DNA from: a virus
Length of the DNA: 23,743 nt
Strand: one strand, 5' to 3'
IMG/VR virus record: IMGVR_UViG_3300032331_003198
Coordinates: 1 to 23,743 of that record
Shown: one piece after another, positions 15,889 to 23,743 of the stretch
Layout: every line of letters starts with the position of its first letter
Numbering within the stretch: the first letter of the stretch is position 1
Notes under the pieces: generated by a model
The model's input: only the letters and a program-made list of their open reading frames with translations
What the model was told of the DNA's origin: nothing
The model's database searches: none
Translations under genes and position numbers: made by a program

Positions 15889-16627
15889 TATTATTTTTTA
15901 TTAGATAATTAATGAAATCCTTATAAATTAAAATTTTAGATTCATCAGAGACGCTTATTCTTGAACTGTCAAAAATATTTATTTTTTTATTGTCAATATC
16001 TTTGCAATTTCTTTTAACGACAACTGATTTGAAAAATAGTTTAAGATTTTCTACTTGAAAATCCACTATATCATAATTACTGTCAGATGTGTAGAAAACG
16101 CATTCTGTTGCATGTAAATGATCGCCACCTTTTAAATTCGGATAATAAGAATCTTTTGGCGACATATAATCTCCATAAACTCCTTTTAAAAATATATCCG
16201 GTCTATAGAATGTATAAAATTCTTTATTTTCTAAAATAACTTTTGAAGGTTTAAATGTTTGAAAACTATGTATTTTTTCATTCATCCATGAAATATCTTT
16301 TATATAATAATTCAAATATCTTCTTGAGTAAACAAACAGATCGACCTTTTGTTTTTCATCTCCACTCAAATGCAAAGAAATAAAAAAATCATTTTTTGTC
16401 CAAGTGAATGTTGGTGCATAAGTGCATGAAATGTTTAAGATTTTATCTATATCTTCTTCATTTGTTATAGCAAAATCTATATCATCAGATAATAAGACAC
16501 CATTATCTCTTACTGTATTAATTAAAGACCCGCCAATTAAAAAACAATCAATCCCATTTTCTAATAAATTGTTTTGAATTAATTTTGCGAATTCTATATA
16601 TATTGTTTTACTTGGAACTGTTGTCAT
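15869..16627 (-). CDS. LicD/fukutin-family phospho-alcohol transferase
   Basis: The 252-residue protein carries the LicD pattern: 'CFLIGGSLINTVRDNG' (28-43), then 'LLSDDIDFAI' (45-54) with the Asp pair that binds metal, a third Asp in 'KVDLFVY' (94-100), and 'YRPDIFLKGVYGDYMSP' (141-157), corresponding to the 'yL...YGdWm.P' motif. LicD proteins transfer phosphocholine or related groups from CDP-alcohols onto sugars; fukutin relatives transfer ribitol-phosphate. The adjacent convergent cytidylyltransferase would supply the CDP donor. ATG 16627 places the motif at the usual distance; ATG 16696 would give a longer overlap (89 bases) with the upstream gene. Even the chosen start overlaps that gene by 20 bases. 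The transferred group cannot be read from sequence. Confidence 0.75.
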   Translation of the reverse strand: MTTVPSKTIYIEFAKLIQNNLLENGIDCFLIGGSLINTVRDNGVLLSDDIDFAITNEEDIDKILNISCTYAPTFTWTKNDFFISLHLSGDEKQKVDLFVYSRRYLNYYIKDISWMNEKIHSFQTFKPSKVILENKEFYTFYRPDIFLKGVYGDYMSPKDSYYPNLKGGDHLHATECVFYTSDSNYDIVDFQVENLKLFFKSVVVKRNCKDIDNKKINIFDSSRISVSDESKILIYKDFINYLIKNNIKYYDC

Positions 16628-17471
16628 ATAATTCTGAAATACATTTATCAATTTTTTCTTTAACTTGTTCAAAAGATATAGTTTTTGTGCATTCAAAATC
16701 CTTGTTTCTTGGACAATAAATCCAATGACCTACAATTCCCTTTACGTTATCTATATTGCTATCATTAAGACATCCATTACAAACATTTTTATTTATAACT
16801 CTATAACAATTTTTCTTAAATTCATTATCTTCGGCAGTGCATCCAGAAATCATTATTACTTTTTTATTTAAAGCCCATGCTAACCATGACAAACCGCTGC
16901 TAAGGCCAATAAAAAAACTACAATTTTTAATTTGCTGTATTCTATAATCAATAGGATAATTTCCAGTTTCATTAATTGCTCCATCTGGAATTTTATTCCA
17001 TTTATCTTTAAGACCAAATATCTCATCTCTATCTATGGCATAGACATCATAATTCAATTTTTTAAGATAACGAACAACTTTTTGCCATCCAACACCATTA
17101 TTCCAATATTTCATTTGAGAAGTAGAATGTACGCTGATACAAACGTATTTTTTCTTTTTATTGAAAGAATGTTTACTAGTTGTATTTATTAATGGAATTA
17201 ATTCTTCATAATCTAAACCTAAAGCATCACACGCAATTTTTTGCATTGGACCTTCTCTGAATATAAAATGAATATCTTTTACAATATCGTAATTATCTTC
17301 ATGATCAAGACCTACAAAAAAAACATTTGTGTTATCTGTATAAAATAAAAAATGCCATTTGGTTTTTACATACACTTGACCACCATATTTTTTTTGATAA
17401 GCGTCTGCATAAATAGAGAAAGCAATATTGTCTCCCAAACTATGAGTTACAAAATTTATTAAAGTCTTCAT
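16608..17471 (-). CDS. TibC-like (BAHT) O-heptosyltransferase, short form
   Basis: The 287-residue protein is a shortened paralogue of its upstream neighbour. The shared GT9/GT-B core is clear: 'CISVHSTSQMKYWNNGVGWQ' (111-130), 'DVYAIDRDE' (142-150), 'FFIGLSSGLSWLAWALNK' (186-203) and 'VIMISG' (205-210). The C-terminal four-Cys iron finger of bacterial autotransporter heptosyltransferases is present (C231, C234, C253, C261). Members of this family add heptose to Ser/Thr in repeats of autotransporter adhesins. It lacks the N-terminal domain of the longer neighbour and starts directly at a 'SLGDNIAF' donor-domain loop (11-18). It overlaps the longer gene by 4 bases (ATGA). Acceptor and sugar are unproven; ADP-heptose is the family precedent. 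Confidence 0.82.
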   Translation of the reverse strand: MKTLINFVTHSLGDNIAFSIYADAYQKKYGGQVYVKTKWHFLFYTDNTNVFFVGLDHEDNYDIVKDIHFIFREGPMQKIACDALGLDYEELIPLINTTSKHSFNKKKKYVCISVHSTSQMKYWNNGVGWQKVVRYLKKLNYDVYAIDRDEIFGLKDKWNKIPDGAINETGNYPIDYRIQQIKNCSFFIGLSSGLSWLAWALNKKVIMISGCTAEDNEFKKNCYRVINKNVCNGCLNDSNIDNVKGIVGHWIYCPRNKDFECTKTISFEQVKEKIDKCISELYDNSSK

Positions 17472-18658
17472 TTCTTAAGATCCGATATGCAAGCATCTAT
17501 TTTTTCTTTAACCATGTCAAATGTTATCGATTTAGTGCATTCAAAAATTCTTTCGTCATTTTTATGTTCTGGACACCATAACCAATCTCCAGCATTAAAT
17601 TCGTATTTAGTGTTGTTCCAACAACTATTGCAAACTTTATTATTATGAACGCGGTATTGTGTATAAAATTCAGCTTTAGGATCTGAAAAACCAGATATTA
17701 ATATTACAGGTTTTTTACAAGCCCAAGCTAACCAAGAAAGACCTGATCCCAAACCTATAAAAAAATCACAATTATAAAGATCACTAATTCTTTCAGATAA
17801 ATCTATTTTTCCAGTTTTATCTACACAGTTTTTAGGGATGCTATTAAAATTATTATTTGCACCAAAGGTATGTTCTTTATCGATGCATATGACTTTATAG
17901 CCTAAAGAATTTAGATAATCGACCACTTGCTGCCAACCGCTTTCATGGTTCCAATATTTTGCTTGCGCTGTACTATGAGTAGCGATACAAACGGTTTTTT
18001 GTTCAGAATTATTATTTAATATCGGTTTAATAAGCTCAGGAGCATTATTATCATAAGATAATCCTAATATTTCATTTGCTACATCGCTTAAAGATAAAGT
18101 CCTCCAATCTTTAGCGCAGTTTTCACTTGGCCCACACGGCCTGAAACAACCAATCTTATAAACGTAAATATACTTATTAGTATCAGCTTCAAAAAAATTA
18201 AAGAAATTTATATTCTTATAAAACGATTTATCAAAAATTTCATGAATAGTACAGTAGTAATCAACTATGCAATTATGTTTTTCTTGAAATTTTTTTATCG
18301 AATCCATCCATGCAATTGTATCTCCTAGAGATCCAGAATCATTAATTATGCAAACTTTTTGATTTTTAAGATCTAAATTTATTTCATTATAATAAGATTC
18401 AGATTTAATTTTTATTTTCCAAGGAACGTAATATTTTACATTACATGATGTCCACATATTATTATTAATTGTGGTAGAATGAACTAATGTAGAATTACTT
18501 TTATCTTCAAATGAAATTTCGTAATTTTCTTTCAATGCCCCAACAATTTCAACAAAAGGACCATTTTTAAAACCTATATTGATTATATTTTTTTGTTTTA
18601 AAATAGGCTGTATTTTAAAAGACGTTTCAAAATAATTTTTTAATAATTGTTCTTTCAT
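17468..18658 (-). CDS. TibC-like (BAHT) O-heptosyltransferase, full length
   Basis: At 396 residues it is close to the family length (TibC about 406). The N-terminal BAHT domain is present (about 25-90: 'NGPFVEIVGALKENYEISF', 'STTINNNMW', 'KYYVPWKIKIKS'). It is followed by the 'NDSGSLGDTIAWMDSIKKF' loop (106-124), a core 'CIATHSTAQAKYWNHESGWQ' (224-243), 'FFIGLGSGLSWLAWACKKPV' (299-318) and the iron-finger Cys C343, C346, C362, C374. These enzymes glycosylate Ser/Thr-rich repeats of surface proteins, usually as large oligomers. The tandem short paralogue downstream suggests duplication, possibly a hetero-oligomer or two specificities. It overlaps the GT4 gene by 4 bases (ATGA). Confidence 0.88.
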   Translation of the reverse strand: MKEQLLKNYFETSFKIQPILKQKNIINIGFKNGPFVEIVGALKENYEISFEDKSNSTLVHSTTINNNMWTSCNVKYYVPWKIKIKSESYYNEINLDLKNQKVCIINDSGSLGDTIAWMDSIKKFQEKHNCIVDYYCTIHEIFDKSFYKNINFFNFFEADTNKYIYVYKIGCFRPCGPSENCAKDWRTLSLSDVANEILGLSYDNNAPELIKPILNNNSEQKTVCIATHSTAQAKYWNHESGWQQVVDYLNSLGYKVICIDKEHTFGANNNFNSIPKNCVDKTGKIDLSERISDLYNCDFFIGLGSGLSWLAWACKKPVILISGFSDPKAEFYTQYRVHNNKVCNSCWNNTKYEFNAGDWLWCPEHKNDERIFECTKSITFDMVKEKIDACISDLKK

Positions 18659-19593
18659 TTGCTCGTTTCGATATTATATATGTTTAACATTCTGTCTACT
18701 ACAGCAGACCAATCATTTTCTTGTGCAGACTCTAAAGTTATTTTCTTATAAAAATTATAATTTTCTACAGTTTCTTTAATTTTATCTGCTATAAGCCTAT
18801 GATTTCGTTCTATTCGAATTAATCCTTTTAGTGAATTATTTTTTTCAAAAGTTGCAAGAACTATCAAACCACAAGCTTGAGCTTCCAAAAGCGTTAAATT
18901 AGGATGACCACCTTCAAGAATAGATGGATGAATAAAAATAGTATGTTCTTGATACGTTTCAACTAACTGTTGTTCCGTTAAATCAAAACGAATATCCAAT
19001 TTATCGTATTGAACCTTCATTCTATCAAAAAATTTTTGATTATTTTTGGGACCAGCTATTGTTATTGGCATATTAAGTTTTCTCGCAGCTTCAATAGCAT
19101 AAGAAAAACCTTTTCTATCTTCACTGCTATCATGACCAAAACCATTATTAGCTACACATAATAATTTATGTTCTTTAATATCATTTTTCGGTTTAAAAAA
19201 CGAATTATCTACCCCCAAAGATAAATAACTTACATTAGGCAAATCAAAATAATCAACAAGAAATTTTGCAGACACAAATGTATGTATTGAGTTTTTTGCA
19301 GCCAAGTAATTTTCTTTAAAAGTTGGCGAATCTTTTCCATACAAATAAGCATGATGATCATTCATACTAAAAAAATATGGAATATTTCTTTCGTGCAATA
19401 TATTTGCTAAATTTCCAACATGAACATGAACAATATCAAATTCATTTTTATTAATATCATTTGTATATCTTATTTCACTTGTATGACCTTTATTTAAAGA
19501 ATGAACGTGATAAAACCAAATTAATTTTTCAATAGCTCCCCAACCATTAGGAGGTATTGGTAATAAACCGGGATGCGTATGAACTATTTTCAT
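18655..19593 (-). CDS. GT4-family glycosyltransferase
   Basis: The 312-residue GT-B enzyme begins MKIVHTHPGLLPIPPNGWGA, a typical N-terminal donor-domain start with a Gly-rich loop. 'FDIVHVHVGNLANIL' (52-66) and 'HTFVSAKFLVDYF' (104-116) are in the first half. In the second half are 'LCVANNGFGHDSSEDRKGF' (145-163, phosphate-contact region), 'ITIAGPKN' (177-184) and 'PSILEGGHPNLTLLEAQACG' (223-242), the EG-x-LEA-x-G motif with Glu227 and Glu237. It probably adds one sugar to a growing glycan. It is cytoplasmic with no membrane helix. It overlaps the upstream fusion gene by one base (TAATG) and the downstream BAHT gene by four, so the series is one operon. Confidence 0.88.
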   Translation of the reverse strand: MKIVHTHPGLLPIPPNGWGAIEKLIWFYHVHSLNKGHTSEIRYTNDINKNEFDIVHVHVGNLANILHERNIPYFFSMNDHHAYLYGKDSPTFKENYLAAKNSIHTFVSAKFLVDYFDLPNVSYLSLGVDNSFFKPKNDIKEHKLLCVANNGFGHDSSEDRKGFSYAIEAARKLNMPITIAGPKNNQKFFDRMKVQYDKLDIRFDLTEQQLVETYQEHTIFIHPSILEGGHPNLTLLEAQACGLIVLATFEKNNSLKGLIRIERNHRLIADKIKETVENYNFYKKITLESAQENDWSAVVDRMLNIYNIETSK

Positions 19594-22500
19594 TATTTAA
19601 GTATTAAAAAATTATCAATATCAAAAGTATTTACGACTTCAATTGTTTTTTTGAAATTTTCTTTAATAATAGTAATTTTAGTCAACTTTTTATCAAACTT
19701 AATAAGCTCAAAATTATAAGGATTCGATTTATCTATTTCGAAATTGAATTCTTTTATTGTATTTTCTATTTCAACTACGAATTTACAACTATTTTTTTGA
19801 CCGTTACTCATATCAACAATTGCAATTGCAAAAGTATCTTCCAATAATACATTATTTTTGTAAACCTTAAAAATATTTGGTATGCATCCATTAACAATTT
19901 TATCGCTTTCTACTGGAGAAAGAATACGGTTCCATGAACTATTAGCACCATAATCAGAGAAAACTAAATTACTATCTTTTACTATTATTTCATCTATTCT
20001 AGGCTTGACTATATTAGTTAACAACTCTTCTGCTGATAAAAAATTTTCAGATTTAATATAATTTTGATAATCTTTTTCATTATTTATTTTTGGAAATAAA
20101 GATAGTAGATAATCAATTTCAAAATACATTATATGATAAGAAGTGAAAAAATCTCCATTATCATTATGTAAATAAATTAAACCTTTTTTATTTGAATCGA
20201 CCATATTTTGCAATTCTTCGTTTATTCTATTTGTATTTTCTATAACACAATCAGCTTCGGTTTTGATAATGTGAGTATAGTTTAAACTTTTTAAAAACTC
20301 TAACGATCTATAAAAATTAGACAATACGGATAATCCGTGTTTTTGTTTTCCTACAGTTGGAATATGAAAATTAAGGCATTCATTAGAAAAAAACAAGATT
20401 AAAGGTTTATAATTTTTGTAATCATATTGAAAAAGCCTATTTTCTTTATCATATATTAGATAATCTACATAATCAATAACTTTAGAATCAAATTTTGAAT
20501 TCGTCATTAATAAAAGTGGCAAACCTGTTTTACGCATATTAGTGGCATAATCAATGAAGTTATCAAGATTAGACTGTGTATGAAAAAACACATCAGCAGC
20601 TATCGCAGCTTTTATAACAGTACTGTTTTTAGAAAATATGAATTTTATATTTTTATCAAAAAAATCTATTTTTACACTTACATCATTTATTAAGTTTAAG
20701 GAATACCAATTGTAAGTTAATGCGGTAGAATCAAGTTCGCGACCTTCAATACTATAAGCAGAAAAATTAACTTTTTGTTTCTGTATTATAAGCTCATTAG
20801 TCGAAGCATTATAAACATCCACATAGCCTTCAAAGCTCGCTTCTCTGACATCAGTATACAAATCAATTATGTTTTTATTTCTTTTTATTCTTAAAGTTGA
20901 GTGCAATATATCTGCATCATGAATTTGCCCTAATTTTTTACCTTGTTTGAAAACTTTTTTTCTTTTTTCTTGTTCGACAAGATGAGAAAACTCAGAAGTT
21001 TCATGAAGTCTGTATACACAAGTAATTGGCCCAGTAGTTTCATTATATCCTTTACCAAATTGCAATAATAATAATGGGTATATCCAATAAAAATCAAACA
21101 CTTCTTCACAATTATATTTTTCTAACAAATTAAAATTTCTCTGTAAGATATCATTTCTATACATTACTCCGCAAGAAACATAATTAGCAAAAACATTTTG
21201 TTCAAAACTCAGTTCTTTAATTTTCGAACATAAAGATTGTTCGCTATCATGATATTTATAAACTGGGCTATGCAAAACATAATCATTATTTTTTTCTAGA
21301 AAATCAATTTGTAATTCGATTTTATTATCTACTAAATAATAATCATCACCATCCAAAAAAGTAACATATTTAGTTTTACAGCGAGACAAAAGATTGTTAA
21401 ATCTAGAAAAAACTGGGCCAACGTTTTTTTCTTCATGCATTATTGTTACATTGTTTAAATTTTTATATTTTTCAAGAACGCTTGATGTTCTATCCGTGGA
21501 GCCATCATTTGCTATTAAAATATTTATTTTATCAATATTTTTTTGCATAAGCACAGAATCTACGCATTGCTCAATATATTTTTCGTGATTAAAAGTCGGA
21601 ATAATAACAGTAACAAGTTTGTCAGAAATGTTTTTATTTGTTGCTAAAAACATTCCAATTGCAGAGTTGAGAAGTTGCGCTTCTGAGCATGGATTTTCTC
21701 CAATTGCGAAACTATTTATTTCAAATCCACAACTTCTCAAATGAGAAATCAAATTTTTGACTTTATCATTTGTATTTTCATGGATTTCCACCAATAAGTT
21801 TTTAACTTTAGAATAAAAATCCTTATTTAAAGAATTAAGGATCATATATTCAGCGCCTTCAACATCAATTTTTATAAGGTCTATAACATTTAAATTCTGT
21901 GACGCGCAATATTCATCTAATCTTATTGTTTCAACTTCGCAATTAATTATTTCGTGTTCTGGAAGATGAGGCGTGATATGATTTTTATCAAAAGCACTGA
22001 TGGTAGAATTATCAGGGTGATAATAAAAATTCAATTTGCCAGAACTATTGCTAATAGCTTTGTTTATAATTTTTACTTTTTCATTTGATCCATACCGATA
22101 AGCCAAATTATATAATGCATTTGGATTTGGTTCAAAACCATAAATATTTTTCACCCCACTACGCAACATTTTTTCGATAAAGATGCCATTATTAGCTCCA
22201 AGATCCAAAACCGTTTCAAGATTATTCAAATCAAGAGTTGGAAACTCTCTTTCGATATTTTTGAATACAAAAAATTCCTGATAATTCCAGAAAGTTCTAT
22301 CAAATGGATTACGCAGTGAAAATTCTATCTTATCTGGATATTTATTTGTATTTTTGATGAAAAATTCTTTACTGAATAAAAGTTTATAATTTAAATCATA
22401 AAAATCCACAATAAAACCTCTAAAATCTTCCATTCTAGCGAAATTAACTGATGGACCCATAGGTAAAACCCAAGTACTAATATCTTTAGCAAATTCATGA

Positions 22501-23633
22501 TTCTTCATCGAATAAAATGTAGTCAAAGAGTCAATATCTTTCATTACTAAATGAGCGCGAACCTCTGGATTGTCTACAGGGTTATTTGAACATGAAATCC
22601 AAAACTTATCATCATTCATATCGAAGTTCAATGAATAATGAGAACTATCAATATGCTTACCAATAACTTCATCATACACAGAAACAATCTTTTCTTTTAG
22701 CATATTAATATTAACGTCCTTATCTAAAGATAAAAACATCATATTATCATATTTATTGTACATATTACAATAAACAGGTAAGTTATATAAGAAAATAGGC
22801 AAGTTCCAACCAATACATTCTTTAATAACTAATGGACTAGTCTCTTTATCATGTTCAAAGCCTCTTGAAGCAAAGAAAAAGAAGTCGGCGGCATCATAAA
22901 AATTATCCACATCACTTCTTTCGCCCCAAATTTTACAGTTGGGCGGCAAATCTTTTATCGCATCTTCCCAGTAATACTTGAAATTATCTGCCAAAGAACC
23001 AATGAAGTGAAATTGTACAGGTAAATTAGTTAGTTTTCGCGCATACTCTATTAACTCTTTTTGGTTTTTACGAGCAGTAAATAATCCAATATTAATAATA
23101 TGAACAAGATTAGGATCAAGGTCTAGCTTTTTTAGTGCTGTCAACCTATTTGATTTCTTCTTGTATGTGATAGGGAATTCTACTACTTCCGAATCTACAT
23201 TGACACTCGCCATCATTTGACGCTGATACTCGCTAACAAATAAGAACTTATCGGGGAAAAATAACTTATTATCAGGATTAAAACTGCTATCATGTGATGT
23301 TTCAAATATCTTGTATGTACGATTAACGTTATAAATCGCTTCTGCGACTTCATAAGCGCAAAAATACTCTGGCATTTCCTCAAAATGAATAACGTCGGGC
23401 GCAATACGCTTCACCTCATCCACAACACGCATCTTATTTTCACCAATCGTAATTAGTTTATTACCTAGTATTGACGCTATTTCTGATCTCTGAACAACTA
23501 GTACGCCGCCAGTAATATCATGGTATTCAATACAATAAATATCACAGACATCATTTAATAGTTTAATTTTTTCTAGTAGATAACGAGGTGCGCCGCCAGT
23601 AGATAGATGCGGCGTAATGTACAATACCTTCAT
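19593..23633 (-). CDS. Four-domain fusion: GT4, FkbM methyltransferase, GT2 and GT-A-like
   Basis: The 1346-residue protein appears to join several glycan enzymes. Residues 1-325 are GT4-like: GG loop at 13-14, 'NIGLFTARKNQKELIEYA' (181-198), 'HFIGSLADNF' (209-218), and 'ETSPLVIKECIGWNLPIF' (264-281) as the Glu motif. Residues 335-465 form a beta-rich linker. Residues 472-662 are an FkbM-type SAM methyltransferase: 'VLDLGANNGIFIEKML' (475-490), 'GFEPNPNALYNL' (499-510), 'LIKIDVEGAEYMILN' (586-600). Residues 673-800 are GT2: 'VTVIIPTFNHEKYIEQCVDS' (674-693), 'ANDGSTDRT' (708-716), and DxD-type 'LDGDD' (760-764). A region from about 1005-1235, with 'HIIKTEADCVIEN' (1121-1133), looks like a third GT-A domain. 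The tail is beta-rich. It starts within an ATGA overlap with the upstream nuclease. GC content falls after about residue 400. Confidence 0.85.
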   Translation of the reverse strand: MKVLYITPHLSTGGAPRYLLEKIKLLNDVCDIYCIEYHDITGGVLVVQRSEIASILGNKLITIGENKMRVVDEVKRIAPDVIHFEEMPEYFCAYEVAEAIYNVNRTYKIFETSHDSSFNPDNKLFFPDKFLFVSEYQRQMMASVNVDSEVVEFPITYKKKSNRLTALKKLDLDPNLVHIINIGLFTARKNQKELIEYARKLTNLPVQFHFIGSLADNFKYYWEDAIKDLPPNCKIWGERSDVDNFYDAADFFFFASRGFEHDKETSPLVIKECIGWNLPIFLYNLPVYCNMYNKYDNMMFLSLDKDVNINMLKEKIVSVYDEVIGKHIDSSHYSLNFDMNDDKFWISCSNNPVDNPEVRAHLVMKDIDSLTTFYSMKNHEFAKDISTWVLPMGPSVNFARMEDFRGFIVDFYDLNYKLLFSKEFFIKNTNKYPDKIEFSLRNPFDRTFWNYQEFFVFKNIEREFPTLDLNNLETVLDLGANNGIFIEKMLRSGVKNIYGFEPNPNALYNLAYRYGSNEKVKIINKAISNSSGKLNFYYHPDNSTISAFDKNHITPHLPEHEIINCEVETIRLDEYCASQNLNVIDLIKIDVEGAEYMILNSLNKDFYSKVKNLLVEIHENTNDKVKNLISHLRSCGFEINSFAIGENPCSEAQLLNSAIGMFLATNKNISDKLVTVIIPTFNHEKYIEQCVDSVLMQKNIDKINILIANDGSTDRTSSVLEKYKNLNNVTIMHEEKNVGPVFSRFNNLLSRCKTKYVTFLDGDDYYLVDNKIELQIDFLEKNNDYVLHSPVYKYHDSEQSLCSKIKELSFEQNVFANYVSCGVMYRNDILQRNFNLLEKYNCEEVFDFYWIYPLLLLQFGKGYNETTGPITCVYRLHETSEFSHLVEQEKRKKVFKQGKKLGQIHDADILHSTLRIKRNKNIIDLYTDVREASFEGYVDVYNASTNELIIQKQKVNFSAYSIEGRELDSTALTYNWYSLNLINDVSVKIDFFDKNIKFIFSKNSTVIKAAIAADVFFHTQSNLDNFIDYATNMRKTGLPLLLMTNSKFDSKVIDYVDYLIYDKENRLFQYDYKNYKPLILFFSNECLNFHIPTVGKQKHGLSVLSNFYRSLEFLKSLNYTHIIKTEADCVIENTNRINEELQNMVDSNKKGLIYLHNDNGDFFTSYHIMYFEIDYLLSLFPKINNEKDYQNYIKSENFLSAEELLTNIVKPRIDEIIVKDSNLVFSDYGANSSWNRILSPVESDKIVNGCIPNIFKVYKNNVLLEDTFAIAIVDMSNGQKNSCKFVVEIENTIKEFNFEIDKSNPYNFELIKFDKKLTKITIIKENFKKTIEVVNTFDIDNFLILK

Positions 23634-23743
23634 ATATGGTACTCTATAATTGTGTTTTTATGTAGATATTCTATAGCTTTATGAAGAATATTAACGTCAT
23701 CGTTAAAGCGCCCGATACCTAGATTACAGCTATTACATATATA
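23630..23743 (-). CDS. C-terminus of an endonuclease VII-like HNH nuclease (partial)
   Basis: From the right edge a minus-strand frame encodes 37 residues ending at TGA (23632-23630). It reads CNSCNLGIGRFNDD, then a helix 'ILHKAIEYLHKN'. The CxxCN-x2-G-x-F-x-D pattern followed by 'A-x-x-YL' is the C-terminal zinc knuckle and helix of recombination endonuclease VII (T4 gp49) and related HNH nucleases. The upstream half with the catalytic HNH motif lies outside the window. The stop overlaps the start of the giant fusion gene (ATGA). It may be a homing-type HNH gene or a real Holliday-junction resolvase. Confidence 0.8.
   Translation of the reverse strand, partial: YICNSCNLGIGRFNDDVNILHKAIEYLHKNTIIEYHI

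Noticed and set aside
1196-23655. Shared 12-mer (AACACAATTATA on the minus strand) before the starts at 1193 and 23633.
   Set aside because: Distances to the ATG differ and shared 12-mers are expected by chance in a window this long and AT-rich.

Overview
This window looks like part of a large tailed-phage (Caudoviricetes) genome, probably a free virus or a metagenome-assembled genome rather than a prophage: no bacterial housekeeping gene is present. It holds a virion assembly and DNA packaging block distantly resembling T4 (terminase, portal, prohead protease with scaffold, HK97-fold capsid), then a large AT-rich glycan-modification block. Gene starts almost never carry a Shine-Dalgarno sequence and are preceded by A/T-rich leaders. 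This is typical of Bacteroidota and their phages, so a Bacteroidota host is my best guess (inference only).

Layout. (1) Bases 1-2231, minus strand: the 5' part of a collagen-like Ser/Thr-rich fibre gene running off the left edge, a small beta-rich structural protein, a 65-residue helical protein and a SAP-like protein. Two hairpin terminators lie here, one just after the capsid gene. (2) Bases 2313-9726, minus strand: major capsid protein, probable decoration protein, prohead protease fused to a coiled-coil scaffold, portal and large terminase. (3) Bases 9671-13552, minus strand: a C2H2/ERCC4-type nuclease, a probable small terminase, a sigma-like factor with a Cys cluster, a zinc-ribbon protein and a PhoH-like ATPase, all overlapping or nearly touching. 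(4) Bases 13580-15888, plus strand: GT4 glycosyltransferase, GT-A glycosyltransferase and a phosphocholine/phosphoethanolamine-type cytidylyltransferase. (5) Bases 15869-23633, minus strand: a LicD-family transferase, two tandem TibC-like (BAHT) O-heptosyltransferases, a GT4, and a 1346-residue fusion of GT4, FkbM methyltransferase, GT2 and a further GT-A-like domain. The C-terminus of a recombination endonuclease VII-type HNH nuclease enters at the right edge and overlaps the fusion gene by ATGA.

How they may work together. The right half of the structural block builds and fills the head: the sigma-like factor may switch on late transcription, the nuclease(s) may resolve branched DNA before packaging, terminase and portal pump DNA, and protease, scaffold and capsid protein make the shell. 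The glycan block encodes enzymes that assemble and decorate a glycan with sugars, methyl groups and probably a CDP-activated phospho-alcohol. The known targets of BAHT enzymes are Ser/Thr-rich repeats of surface proteins, and a very Ser/Thr-rich repeat protein lies in the same window. The most interesting hypothesis is therefore a phage-encoded O-glycosylation system for its own fibre. This is inference; modification of the host surface is the main alternative.
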